Positions 1-5,879 of a stretch of 24,433 bases of DNA are shown one piece after another (within the stretch, counting starts at the first letter, position 1; every line of letters begins with the position of its first letter). The notes under the pieces were generated by a model that was given only the letters and a program-made list of their open reading frames with translations, was not told the DNA's origin and did no database searches. The stretch is from a virus. Position numbers and translations under genes: made by a program. The DNA lies in the IMG/VR virus record IMGVR_UViG_3300022902_000074, positions 1-24,433 of that record. The stretch is one strand, 5' to 3'.

Positions 1-368
1 AAAAGTTTAGTATATCCAGCAACGCCTATATACATAGCCCTTCTTTTAACCCGATTAACACCAAGAGAAACCATTGCCTCTAAGAATATTTTATCAGCTT
101 GATCACGAGGAATCACTTTAAACTCACAAAGCCAATCGTGCAAGACAGCCGCCTTATCATGTTTGCCAACTCTAGGGATAAGCCAACGTAATCCACGCGG
201 TATAGAAGCAAAATCTGTATTGATACCTATGGGTACACGGAACGGCTCACCGTCTTTCGCGATATAATCTAAATGGGCAAGAGTGATAAACCACTTTCCA
301 TCTACCAGGTAATCTCTATGACGAAGATCAAGGTCAGATATAAACCCATAACCAAGTTTATTATTCAA
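1..368 (-). CDS. DUF1353 family phage protein (3' end cut off by window)
   Basis: The reading frame is open from the window edge to a TTG start at 368-366. The translation carries the family pattern TDFASIPRGLRW, then KHDKAAVLHDWLCE, then a helix with DQADKIFLEAM, which I recognise as DUF1353, a small protein common in tailed phage genomes with no settled function. No in-frame ATG lies between the upstream stop (TAA, three codons before) and the conserved region, so TTG is the best start. It overlaps the TGA stop of the MazG-like gene as TTGA, which suggests translational coupling. It is the last visible gene of the leftward operon. The family call is fairly firm; the start is less so, and the C-terminus lies outside the window. 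Confidence 0.8.
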   Translation of the reverse strand, partial: MNNKLGYGFISDLDLRHRDYLVDGKWFITLAHLDYIAKDGEPFRVPIGINTDFASIPRGLRWLIPRVGKHDKAAVLHDWLCEFKVIPRDQADKIFLEAMVSLGVNRVKRRAMYIGVAGYTKL

Positions 369-691
369 AACAATTTACCGCCATGCTTATGTGACCGGGT
401 TTTATTCATATTCTTCTTTGCGATAATCGCACCGGCAAGGCGTAACTTCTTTTTACCGGCATAATCCATAATCCGTATTATAGTATCAGCCAATTCCGCT
501 TCTTCACTTGTAAATTCCGGTATCTTTTCATCAGCAGGATTACCCTTTCTCAAAGCCTCAAGCGCCTCGGATAGCTCAGAGTGCATTAAACATATCAATT
601 CACCATCGTTACGGTCTTGATCCCACCAGCCTTTGTCCTTTGCAATCTCATGTACTTCATTCTGTACTTCTTCAAAGCTTTTTATAAACAT
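365..691 (-). CDS. MazG-like nucleotide pyrophosphohydrolase
   Basis: 108-aa all-helical protein. The MazG/dUTPase-like signature is visible as two acidic helix motifs: SELSEALEALRKG at about residues 38-50 (the E..E pair) and EEAELADTIIRIMDY at about 63-77 (E..D). These normally bind Mg2+ for hydrolysis of NTPs or dNTPs to monophosphates. In phages such enzymes may clean nucleotide pools or lower host alarmone levels; that role is inferred. The open frame runs further upstream, but the ATG at 691 has a good ribosome site (AAAGGAG, 5-6 nt spacing) and begins right at the conserved domain, so I chose it. The basic tail (KKNMNKTRSHKHGGK) is unremarkable. The stop overlaps the TTG start of the DUF1353 gene. 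Confidence 0.8.
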   Translation of the reverse strand: MFIKSFEEVQNEVHEIAKDKGWWDQDRNDGELICLMHSELSEALEALRKGNPADEKIPEFTSEEAELADTIIRIMDYAGKKKLRLAGAIIAKKNMNKTRSHKHGGKLF

Positions 692-719
692 TCTTTCTCC
701 TTTGTCAATTAATTTTATT

Positions 720-905
720 TCATATACCCTTATCATCGCCATATCGTTTAATCGCATCCATTCCAGTAAGTTCCGGCACAACCGTATCACCATACTTCCC
801 TGTGGTTGCATAAGCCATGATATGCATAAAGCAAAAATACTTTACTTTATTCGGAATGAGATATTTAACCAACCAATACCAAAAATCTAATTCATATTTT
901 TTCAT
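720..905 (-). CDS. small conserved phage protein
   Basis: 61-aa protein starting at ATG 905, preceded by GGGAAGGTGGGT; a GTG three codons upstream is a less likely start. The N-terminal half is aromatic and hydrophobic (FWYWLVKYLIP, then YFCFMHIMAYATTGKY), and the C-terminal half is polar with a VVPELTGMDAIKRY motif. The arrangement of an aromatic or basic start, AYATTGKY and VPELT.MDA resembles small phage proteins I have seen in other tailed phages, but no function is known to me. It lies between the terminase gene (18 nt upstream) and the MazG-like gene (28 nt downstream), co-directional with both, and is probably in one transcript. Confidence 0.65.
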   Translation of the reverse strand: MKKYELDFWYWLVKYLIPNKVKYFCFMHIMAYATTGKYGDTVVPELTGMDAIKRYGDDKGI

Positions 906-923
906 AATACCCACCTTCCCAAA

Positions 924-2453
924 TTAATAATTACTAATATGCTTCTCAGTACCACTCCGACTCCTACCTTCACCACTCTTAATCACCCGATCATTCGCTA
1001 AAGTATTCAATCTTTCATTAATCGCAGTAGATTTCCTGTAAACAAAATCAAATAACTGGTCATTCAGTGCGGCACCGACTGCCAACCCACACGAATCGAT
1101 AGCATCATCCTGTTCATCCGCACCTTGAGGCGCCACAAGTTTAAAAGATGATCCGTGATATATCTTTTCGCAGTTCAAAAACTGCCTTGTGAGTGATTTC
1201 CAGGGACCGGCATCCTTAACTTTGGGCCGAATCAACCGTTTATAGTTAATTTCGTTCAGCATTTTATCATGTAACATAGGTAAATTGTACGCTGTGACCG
1301 GCTGAACCTTACTTCCAAAGATCGCAATGAGGAAATCGGTGTTAGTATCGCCGACTCCGGTAGATTCTGACCAGATTTTCTTCAATCTCGGGTACTTATT
1401 CAGGAAAACTTGTATAGCAATATGCTGTTGAGGGTAATCATCACCAGTTAATTCAAGTAAATCCACCATTTTCAAGCAGTTTAAAGCCTTTTCTACCACA
1501 GTAACAAAGGTATTATTGTGAGTTTTGCCCCAATCTATCCCAACATATAGATTATCTGAAGTAATTTCACCCGGTTTATAATCACCAAGCATATCAATGT
1601 CATCCCAAAGCTCCGGAGTAATCGGATTTGTAGTCTTTAATAGCCAAACGAGAAGGAAATTTAACTGGAATTCAATAGAATCCTTACCGATTCGAGACAA
1701 TTCATTCATAATCCACTTCTTGTAATACTTAGAATACTTCTGTGCTTCCATGTACGGTATCCTTGAGTGCAGTCCAAGCTTCTTATTAATCTGTATTTGA
1801 TTGTAGAATGACAGTTTCGCGGTCCAGGAGATCCCAAATGACACAATAGTTCCGTTTGTTGACGATACCATAGGTGAATACGCCTTATGCCATGAGTAAG
1901 GTACTATCTGATGTGCTTCGTCAAAGATTAAAAGGTGCGCGGATTCACCCTCAGTAACCGATTTAGGGTTCCCGGACATCGCAACGATAGAAGATCCGTT
2001 AGATAGCGAGAATAAGAACAGAGATTTGTTTATAACTTCAATACCGAGCTCGGCCATAAGCTTCTTATAGTTCTTTTTCTGCGATATACCCTTTAATCTC
2101 CGTAGTGTTATCTTCGCTTGATCAATTTTCGGTGCCACAATTACAATACTAAACCCATCCTTGAATAAATGTAAACTCGGGAATAGCTTTAAATACTTTT
2201 CCGATTGAGCAAGTGCAGGGAATAGAGTCATACAGGATAGAGTTAGTATTGTAATTGATGCAGTTTTACCAGTTTGCCGGGCGCGTTCACGAGTAAGTGA
2301 ATTCCCATGTCCGAATAATATATCTTCAAGCTCAACTAATAGATCTGCCAATTGATATGGGTATAGATTGTACTCGAATATATGTTCCTTGATTATCTGC
2401 AGGAAGTTTTTCGGAAGAAGTTCAAGTAAGTCTATTTTCGTTTCAGTTTCCAT
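924..2453 (-). CDS. terL: phage terminase large subunit
   Basis: 509 aa, usual length for a large terminase. It is the motor of DNA packaging: an N-terminal ATPase translocates DNA into the procapsid and a C-terminal RNase H-like nuclease cuts it. Visible motifs are the Walker A-type RQTGKT (59-64), Walker B LLIFDEAH (174-181), nuclease strand VGIDWGK (304-310, first catalytic Asp), WSESTG (361-366, second acidic site) and DEQDDAIDS (447-454, last acidic cluster). Walker A is the degenerate R-Q-x-G-K-T form typical of terminases. The ATG at 2453 has no clear Shine-Dalgarno sequence and lies 7 nt after the stop of the small upstream gene, so coupled translation is likely. No small terminase subunit is recognisable nearby. 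Confidence 0.93.
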   Translation of the reverse strand: METETKIDLLELLPKNFLQIIKEHIFEYNLYPYQLADLLVELEDILFGHGNSLTRERARQTGKTASITILTLSCMTLFPALAQSEKYLKLFPSLHLFKDGFSIVIVAPKIDQAKITLRRLKGISQKKNYKKLMAELGIEVINKSLFLFSLSNGSSIVAMSGNPKSVTEGESAHLLIFDEAHQIVPYSWHKAYSPMVSSTNGTIVSFGISWTAKLSFYNQIQINKKLGLHSRIPYMEAQKYSKYYKKWIMNELSRIGKDSIEFQLNFLLVWLLKTTNPITPELWDDIDMLGDYKPGEITSDNLYVGIDWGKTHNNTFVTVVEKALNCLKMVDLLELTGDDYPQQHIAIQVFLNKYPRLKKIWSESTGVGDTNTDFLIAIFGSKVQPVTAYNLPMLHDKMLNEINYKRLIRPKVKDAGPWKSLTRQFLNCEKIYHGSSFKLVAPQGADEQDDAIDSCGLAVGAALNDQLFDFVYRKSTAINERLNTLANDRVIKSGEGRSRSGTEKHISNY

Positions 2454-2460
2454 AGTTATT

Positions 2461-2652
2461 TTATAATTTGTTTATTACAGCATTTTCACATCTTATCCAT
2501 TGCACATCGCTTTCATCGCCACCATCACAATAACCGCTAATACCGATAAGTCTTTCTTCAAAATCGACAGAGGCTACATCATAAATCTTATTCTTATACT
2601 CCACTCTCATTTGCCCTGTCCACTTTACTGAATCAAACGCCTCTACATTCAT
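2461..2652 (-). CDS. small acidic protein upstream of terminase, unknown
   Basis: 63-aa protein. I start it at ATG 2652, preceded by GGAAAGGAAGGG; two further ATGs upstream would put that ribosome site inside the gene. The sequence alternates short strands (MRVEYKNKIYDVASVDF, RLIGISGY) with an acidic stretch (DGGDESDVQW), suggesting a small beta-rich fold. I do not recognise a family. It sits 7 nt before the terminase start, so a packaging-related or purely accessory role is equally possible. Confidence 0.6.
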   Translation of the reverse strand: MNVEAFDSVKWTGQMRVEYKNKIYDVASVDFEERLIGISGYCDGGDESDVQWIRCENAVINKL

Positions 2653-2672
2653 ATCGCCCTTCCTTTCCATAA

Positions 2673-2786
2673 TCAATCACAACACAAATACAAAGTAACA
2701 ATAAACACACACACCCAAAACGCAACACCAACCCACTTATTACACTGATGCCTTTCATTATACTTAACTTCTTCTCTGTTTCGCAT
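2673..2786 (-). CDS. 37-aa single-pass membrane peptide
   Basis: A very short gene with a strong ribosome site (GGAGGGTAGGAACG before ATG 2786). The first 19 residues are charged (MRNREEVKYNERHQ) and the rest is one hydrophobic segment (VAFWVCVFIVTLYLCC) ending D-stop, a typical N-in single-span peptide. It overlaps the end of the zinc-finger gene (2764-2919) in another frame and precedes the 63-aa gene by 20 nt. Tiny membrane proteins like this are frequent in phage operons; no function can be read from it. Confidence 0.5.
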   Translation of the reverse strand: MRNREEVKYNERHQCNKWVGVAFWVCVFIVTLYLCCD

Positions 2787-2919
2787 CGTTCCTACCCTCC
2801 TGCATTTTAACTTGTTGTTCCGGAGTAATCACACGCTTAGACTTACTACCACCCTTCGCGCCCCAATACCGACCAACCACCTTATCACTTATATTCTTCA
2901 AACAATTAGGACATATCAT
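2764..2919 (-). CDS. 51-aa CxxC zinc-finger-like basic protein
   Basis: Starts at ATG 2919 with GGGG upstream, just after the TAG stop of the previous gene. The N-terminus MICPNC gives one CxxC pair, followed by a basic segment with WGAKGGSKSKR and a polar helical tail. Small phage proteins with a CPxC start and a GAKGGS motif are common and are often suspected DNA- or RNA-binding regulators; here only one CxxC pair is present, so metal binding would need dimerisation or other ligands. The function is unknown. Confidence 0.6.
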   Translation of the reverse strand: MICPNCLKNISDKVVGRYWGAKGGSKSKRVITPEQQVKMQEGRNDAKQRRS

Positions 2920-2922
2920 TAT

Positions 2923-3120
2923 CTATTTCCCCACAATTAATCTAGGATCGTATTTACTACCAATCAAACTTCTTAGGTCTTCCCGAGCTTCATCAATATT
3001 ATAATCACCGTTCAGTATACCCATCAAGTAAAACACATGAGCATCCCAACAATCAACTATATCTTCTTCCGTAAATTTTTCTTTCTTATCGCTCATAAAT
3101 ACTATCAACTCAAGGCACAT
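2923..3120 (-). CDS. small acidic helical protein, unknown
   Basis: 65 aa from ATG 3120, which has AAGGGAG about 10 nt upstream; a second start at ATG 3096 (MSDKKEKF) is possible and gives 57 aa. The body (EEDIVDCWDAHVFYLMGILNGDYNIDEAREDLRSLIGSKYDPR) looks like a compact two- or three-helix domain with a conserved-looking EDLRSLIGSKYDPR end. I do not recognise a named family. It is co-directional with and closely spaced to the zinc-finger gene downstream. Confidence 0.6.
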   Translation of the reverse strand: MCLELIVFMSDKKEKFTEEDIVDCWDAHVFYLMGILNGDYNIDEAREDLRSLIGSKYDPRLIVGK

Positions 3121-3184
3121 ACCCCATCGACTCCCTTTCTCGAATCAAGCGATTGCTCGCATATACGCCTTGAATGGATGGTAC

Positions 3185-3487
3185 TTATTTATTATCCGCA
3201 ATTGAAATAGTTGCATATACAGCCTGTTTGATATTAAGAAGTTCTGTACGTTTATCATTACATTGATCTAAAGTATTTCCTGAATCAACGTATCTTATTT
3301 TCATCACATCCCTTATCGGCTGTAAGATTTTCTCCATCTCTTTATCCGCAGTATCTTTGATTATATATTCATCCATAACCCTATGATCTTGTGGATCTAA
3401 TTTAGGGTCAGTCAAAGAACAATTACTCGAATGTCTGTAATTTGCATTTAGATTCTCAACCCATATCCTCTCAGGTGCATCACTCAT
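3185..3487 (-). CDS. 100-aa protein, unknown
   Basis: Starts at ATG 3487 with an excellent ribosome site (GGAGGAAGTGAA) that lies inside the end of the upstream gene; the start overlaps that gene's TGA as ATGA. The N-terminal half (APERIWVENLNANYRH) resembles the short RIWV/I-type motif seen at the start of several small phage proteins, and the C-terminal half is helical and charged. No catalytic motif is visible. About 60 nt without a gene separates it from the next gene downstream. Confidence 0.6.
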   Translation of the reverse strand: MSDAPERIWVENLNANYRHSSNCSLTDPKLDPQDHRVMDEYIIKDTADKEMEKILQPIRDVMKIRYVDSGNTLDQCNDKRTELLNIKQAVYATISIADNK

Positions 3488-3660
3488 TTCACTTCCTCCA
3501 ATTTCTTTAACACAGGGCAATTAGCCTCGGTGCATTTAGTATGAACATCTACTCTAATACGGACATCATATTCATATAGTTCAGCACAATTACCTTTAAC
3601 ATACAACCTATGCGCACAATTCTTCTTAAACATCCTGAATGATATTTTGTAGTATCTCAT
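3484..3660 (-). CDS. 58-aa cysteine-containing basic protein
   Basis: Short gene with AGGGGGGA directly before ATG 3660. Four cysteines (about residues 15, 25, 43, 48) and histidines at 17 and 40 could form a zinc site; the central part (LYEYDVRIRVDVHTKC) looks like beta strands. It overlaps both neighbours by 4 nt as ATGA (upstream membrane peptide and downstream 100-aa gene), the clearest sign that it is translated. The family is unknown. Confidence 0.6.
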   Translation of the reverse strand: MRYYKISFRMFKKNCAHRLYVKGNCAELYEYDVRIRVDVHTKCTEANCPVLKKLEEVK

Positions 3661-3764
3661 TCCCCCCTACCCTTCACAAACAAAACACCCAACCCCACCA
3701 TTACAACCAAGCACACACCCGGGATCACATACCTCAACACCATAATTATAAATTCCTTATCCAT
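3657..3764 (-). CDS. 35-aa single-pass membrane peptide
   Basis: Tiny gene with GGGGTTATAGGT before ATG 3764; its stop overlaps the next start as ATGA. The sequence has a short charged start (MDKEF), a single hydrophobic helix (ITMVL-type start, then VCLVVMVGLGVLFV) and a basic tail (KGRGE). It is probably an inner-membrane peptide. It is tightly placed between the frameshifted gene and the 58-aa gene, so expression is likely coupled. Confidence 0.5.
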   Translation of the reverse strand: MDKEFIIMVLRYVIPGVCLVVMVGLGVLFVKGRGE

Positions 3765-3766
3765 AC

Positions 3767-4125
3767 CTATAACCCCAAAAATATAAAAGTCTGCTCAACC
3801 TTCCTATCAGCAACCAGCGCATACAAATCAAACAGACTCTTTGAATCAAAACATATAATCGGTTCATCAACATAAATATTAGTATAAGTCTTCGGTGCCT
3901 TCTACCCTGCATAGCCTTAATCCTACCTGCAGATAATATGTCAATCTGGTTCTTATGTACCAACACCCCACCGCTACGATTACCAACCAGCAACCTGGAC
4001 ATAACCAACTTCTTCGTATTTTCATCCTTAACCACAATCAACTCGTCAACCGACCACTCTCTCCACGGAGGCTTAATATCATCACCACTATTAAAATTCT
4101 CAAATCTACCAGTATCACAATTCAT
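3767..4125 (-). pseudogene. unknown gene interrupted by an apparent -1 frameshift
   Basis: The N-terminal part starts at ATG 4125 with GGAG 8 nt upstream and reads as an ordinary soluble protein (RFENFNSGDDIKPPWREW, then LVVGNRSGG-type strands, then IDILSAGRIKAM) for about 75 codons. Near 3899-3902 the frame then runs into an unnatural Arg/Leu/Ile-rich tail that overlaps two downstream genes. The -1 frame from the same point gives a normal-looking continuation (APKTYTNIYVDEPIICFD, then SKSLFDLYALVADRKVEQ, ending FIFLGL) with its stop at 3767, just before the next start. The second part has no start of its own. One missing A in AGAAGG near 3900 would restore one 119-residue frame. A sequencing error, a true mutation and programmed frameshifting are all possible; no classical slippery heptamer is visible. 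The function is unknown. Confidence 0.6.
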
Positions 4126-4191
4126 ATTACATTCTCCAAAAAAGATTAAACACCAGTAACAATTAACAACAACTATATCATAACCGCAAAA

Positions 4192-4416
4192 TTAAGATTC
4201 TAAGTACACACCCAATTCAGAGTAGGTTTGTTCAATTGCCAATCCGCATATCTTCATTAATTCCCTATCTTGTGGCTTCTCATTTAAAAGAAATGGTTCA
4301 GCTTCTTCTTTTAAAATTAGATAATCAAGGACAGGTATAAATATCTCAGTCGGCACAACCCCTTTATCCCTTTCAAATCCATAAATCATTTCCTGTATAG
4401 TATCAATCATTTTCAT
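4192..4416 (-). CDS. 74-aa helical protein, first gene of leftward operon
   Basis: I start it at ATG 4416 (MKMIDTIQ), although the open frame reaches 4512, because the extra N-terminus is low-quality sequence lying on top of a promoter. No ribosome site precedes it; the promoter's expected transcription start falls at or within 1-2 nt of this ATG, so the mRNA may be leaderless. The protein is acidic and mostly helical (IQEMIYGFERDKG, FIPVLDYLILKEEAEPFLL, then LMKICGLAIEQTYSEL). I do not recognise a family. First-gene position suggests an early or regulatory role, but that is inference. Confidence 0.55.
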   Translation of the reverse strand: MKMIDTIQEMIYGFERDKGVVPTEIFIPVLDYLILKEEAEPFLLNEKPQDRELMKICGLAIEQTYSELGVYLES

Positions 4417-4423
4417 AATGCAT

Positions 4424-4452
4424 ATCTTATCATAACAGCTTACGCAAGTCAA
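4424..4452 (-). promoter_or_regulatory. probable sigma70-type promoter for leftward operon
   Basis: On the minus strand TTGACT (4452-4447) and TAAGAT (4429-4424) are separated by exactly 17 nt. The -35 box matches consensus at five of six positions and the -10 box at four of six. Only 7 nt separate the -10 box from ATG 4416, which predicts a leaderless or nearly leaderless transcript. Confidence 0.55.
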
Positions 4453-4700
4453 TATAAAAAAAGTGTTATTTTGGAGGGTGAGTTGATTAAATAGATATAT
4501 ATAGATTATCAATAATTTTAAATGAGTCTTACACGGAAGTATATTTATGTGAGTCAGTATATTAATTTTTTAAAAGTAAAAAATTTATTTTTGATTTTTT
4601 TTAAATTTTTTTTTGATTGATTGATAATCACATAGCATTCGGAAGTAGGATCTACAATCTTTCTACCTTATCTTTCTTCTACTATAAGAAAAAAAGAATA

Positions 4701-5092
4701 CGTCATTGGTGTTCCTTTAAAATATTTTTCTATAAAAATTTTTTTTATACTTAGGTATAAAAATTTTTACTTAGATGAATTCGCTATTAATAAAAAAAAT
4801 AAGGATAGCTCATTGTTCTTTAATTAAAAGAATTCGGATGCATGTTTATATTAGTGAGGTGGATTTATATTGGATGAATGATTTGCTACGCTTCGATTAC
4901 TCTCAGCTTGATTAGTGTGGATGGTTTATTTGGAAGGAAGATTGATAAAAGTATTCGCCTGGATTCGATAAAGACTGAATCCTCGACAGGCTCATTGTTG
5001 TTTAATATATAAAAAGATGAACATACTATGTTAATCATTTTATACGAAGAACTACAATATGGTGTTCGCTAAACGCTCAATGTTATTTCTTA
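4701..5092. repeat. dispersed motif CTCATTGTTnTTTAAT, four degenerate copies
   Basis: Copies: TCATTGGTGTTCCTTTAA (about 4703-4720), CTCATTGTTCTTTAATTA (about 4809-4826), CTCATTGTTGTTTAATAT (4991-5008) and CTCAATGTTATTTCTTAT (5076-5093). The second and third match at nearly every position and are both followed shortly by an A-run and G. The third copy directly follows a hairpin (4957-4991). Spacing is irregular (about 85-180 nt). Confidence 0.45.
4957..4991. repeat. hairpin before third motif copy
   Basis: GGATTC (4961-4966) pairs with GAATCC (4977-4982) across a 10-nt loop. GCCT (4957-4960) pairs with AGGC (4988-4991), leaving a 5-nt bulge (TCGAC). The stem ends exactly where the CTCATTGTT motif begins. 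Role unknown: RNA structure or protein site. Confidence 0.4.
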
Positions 5093-5104
5093 TATGCCAT
5101 CCCC

Positions 5105-5208
5105 CTCCCTCGGCCAGCCCCACCCATTCTATTCAAAAGTATATATTATTATTAAAGGTATTATTTTCTTTGTTTGTTGAGGTTACTTTCCTCTGGGCTG
5201 GCAGGGAG
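5105..5208. repeat. GC-rich long-range stem in AT-rich region
   Basis: CTCCC (5105-5109) and CCAGCCC (5114-5120) pair with GGGAG (5204-5208) and GGGCTGG (5195-5201), giving twelve GC-rich base pairs around a small internal loop and enclosing about 74 nt of A/T-rich sequence. It could be an RNA domain or a cruciform. Confidence 0.45.
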
Positions 5209-5225
5209 TAGCCGGCATACATTAT

Positions 5226-5251
5226 AAATAAAAAACGACACGTTTTTATTT
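5226..5251. terminator. A/T-rich hairpin, possible bidirectional terminator
   Basis: AAATAAAAAACG (5226-5237) pairs with CGTTTTTATTT (5241-5251) around the loop ACA, with one bulged A. The arms supply an A-run on one side and a T-run on the other, as in bidirectional intrinsic terminators, but the stem has only two GC pairs, so termination would be weak. It may instead only be part of the structured region. Confidence 0.35.
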
Positions 5252-5318
5252 ACCAGAAGCAACGGCTCAAATGAACCAATCTATTTAAAAACAAAAGCCA
5301 GCGGAGGCGTTCGCCCAC

Positions 5319-5470
5319 TAATAAAATGTGAAGCGGTATTCCTACCATCAATTGAACCTTCCAACGCTTGCCATCCGATAACTAACTAGTTATCTGACAG
5401 AAAGCTACTCTTATTGATACCGGCTTACAGCCTAACATAATGTGCTTTATGTTATCTTCACATTTTATTA
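5319..5470. ncRNA. candidate structured RNA or cruciform (nested inverted repeats)
   Basis: A perfect 15-bp outer stem, TAATAAAATGTGAAG (5319-5333) with CTTCACATTTTATTA (5456-5470), encloses two branches. Branch one opens with CGGTAT (5334-5339) pairing with ATACCG (5417-5422), directly stacked on the outer stem, and contains the hairpin GATAACT-AACT-AGTTATC (5377-5394). Branch two is TAACATAA (5433-5440) pairing with TTATGTTA (5447-5454) around a 6-nt loop. Together this forms a three-way junction of 152 nt. The strand is undetermined because perfect pairs fold on either strand. No tRNA features (anticodon arm, T-loop, CCA) are seen. It could be a non-coding RNA, a replication-origin structure or a protein-bound cruciform. 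Confidence 0.45.
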
Positions 5471-5713
5471 ATGACCTCTCTATTACTACGCTCCTTATCC
5501 CGACCACCACCCCTCAAAAACTACGATTTTGGACATGATCACAAAAGGGCCAAAAAGGGTCAAAAAAGAGCTTTTTTAATGTTTTTTGCGAAATTCCTGC
5601 GCAAGAATATTCCGAACAGAAGTGTTCGCACGCAGTGTAGGCAAGGCCAAAGTGCGCAGCAAATTTCCTGCACCCACTGTTTACCTATCCAAACGTGACA
5701 TTGACACACTCTT

Positions 5714-5757
5714 TGACATTTTGTCACAAGGACTTACATCTTTTTGACATTTTGTCA
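5714..5757. promoter_or_regulatory. paired palindromic operator-like sites TGACATTTTGTCA
   Basis: Two identical copies of the 13-bp palindrome TGACA-TTT-TGTCA lie at 5714-5726 and 5745-5757, 31 bp apart (about three helical turns, same face). Identity extends to flanks (TT before, CA after). Two further TGACA half-sites lie just upstream (5696-5700 and 5702-5706). This is what a binding site array for a dimeric regulator looks like. The sites are 55-126 bp upstream of the rightward promoter, so either activation or repression of a further promoter is possible. Confidence 0.5.
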
Positions 5758-5811
5758 CACCTATCTAATCAACAACCATTATATATTACGTACAGTTATA
5801 CCGTTTTAACA

Positions 5812-5840
5812 TTGACAATCTATATTATTTCGTATTAAAT
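5812..5840 (+). promoter_or_regulatory. probable promoter of virion gene operon
   Basis: A perfect -35 box TTGACA (5812-5817) is followed after 17 nt by TTAAAT (5835-5840), matching four of six -10 positions. TATTAA at a 15-nt spacing is an alternative. The start codon of the connector-like gene is 40 nt further on with its own AGGAGG site. Confidence 0.5.
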
Positions 5841-5879
5841 CACAGAGAAATTACATCAATTATTCAGGAGGATAAGTAA

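Larger units (their letters stand above)
4453..5879. other. 1.4-kb non-coding control region between divergent operons
   Basis: No convincing gene on either strand; open frames here are short and lack good ribosome sites. The left part (about 4500-4800) is extremely A/T-rich with long T and A runs and a direct repeat of TATAAAAATTTTT followed by ACTTAG near 4732-4773, as expected for bent or easily melted DNA. The middle (4700-5100) has a dispersed motif around CTCATTGTT. From 5105 to 5470 there are several strong inverted repeats. The right end holds operator-like palindromes and the rightward promoter. It is a candidate replication origin and main control region; only its composition and structure support that. 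Confidence 0.6.

Noticed and set aside
3895-3910. Programmed -1 frameshift site
   Set aside because: No X-XXY-YYZ slippery sequence or downstream pseudoknot is apparent, so an error or mutation is likelier.
3757-4125. 122-aa single-frame protein
   Set aside because: The last 45 residues are Arg/Leu/Ile-rich shadow-like sequence overlapping two genes; the -1 frame continuation is far more protein-like.
4873-4914. 13-aa ORF after GAGGTGG in the control region
   Set aside because: Too short and without conservation evidence; it overlaps a CTTCG-type repeat.
5334-5422. tRNA on the minus strand (GGTTCAATT resembles a T-loop)
   Set aside because: No matching T-stem, anticodon arm or acceptor stem could be formed around it.
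5471-5698. 75-aa open frame on the plus strand in the control region
   Set aside because: No ribosome site, poor composition (Arg/Lys/Cys mix without domain character), and it lies between the nested fold and the operator array.
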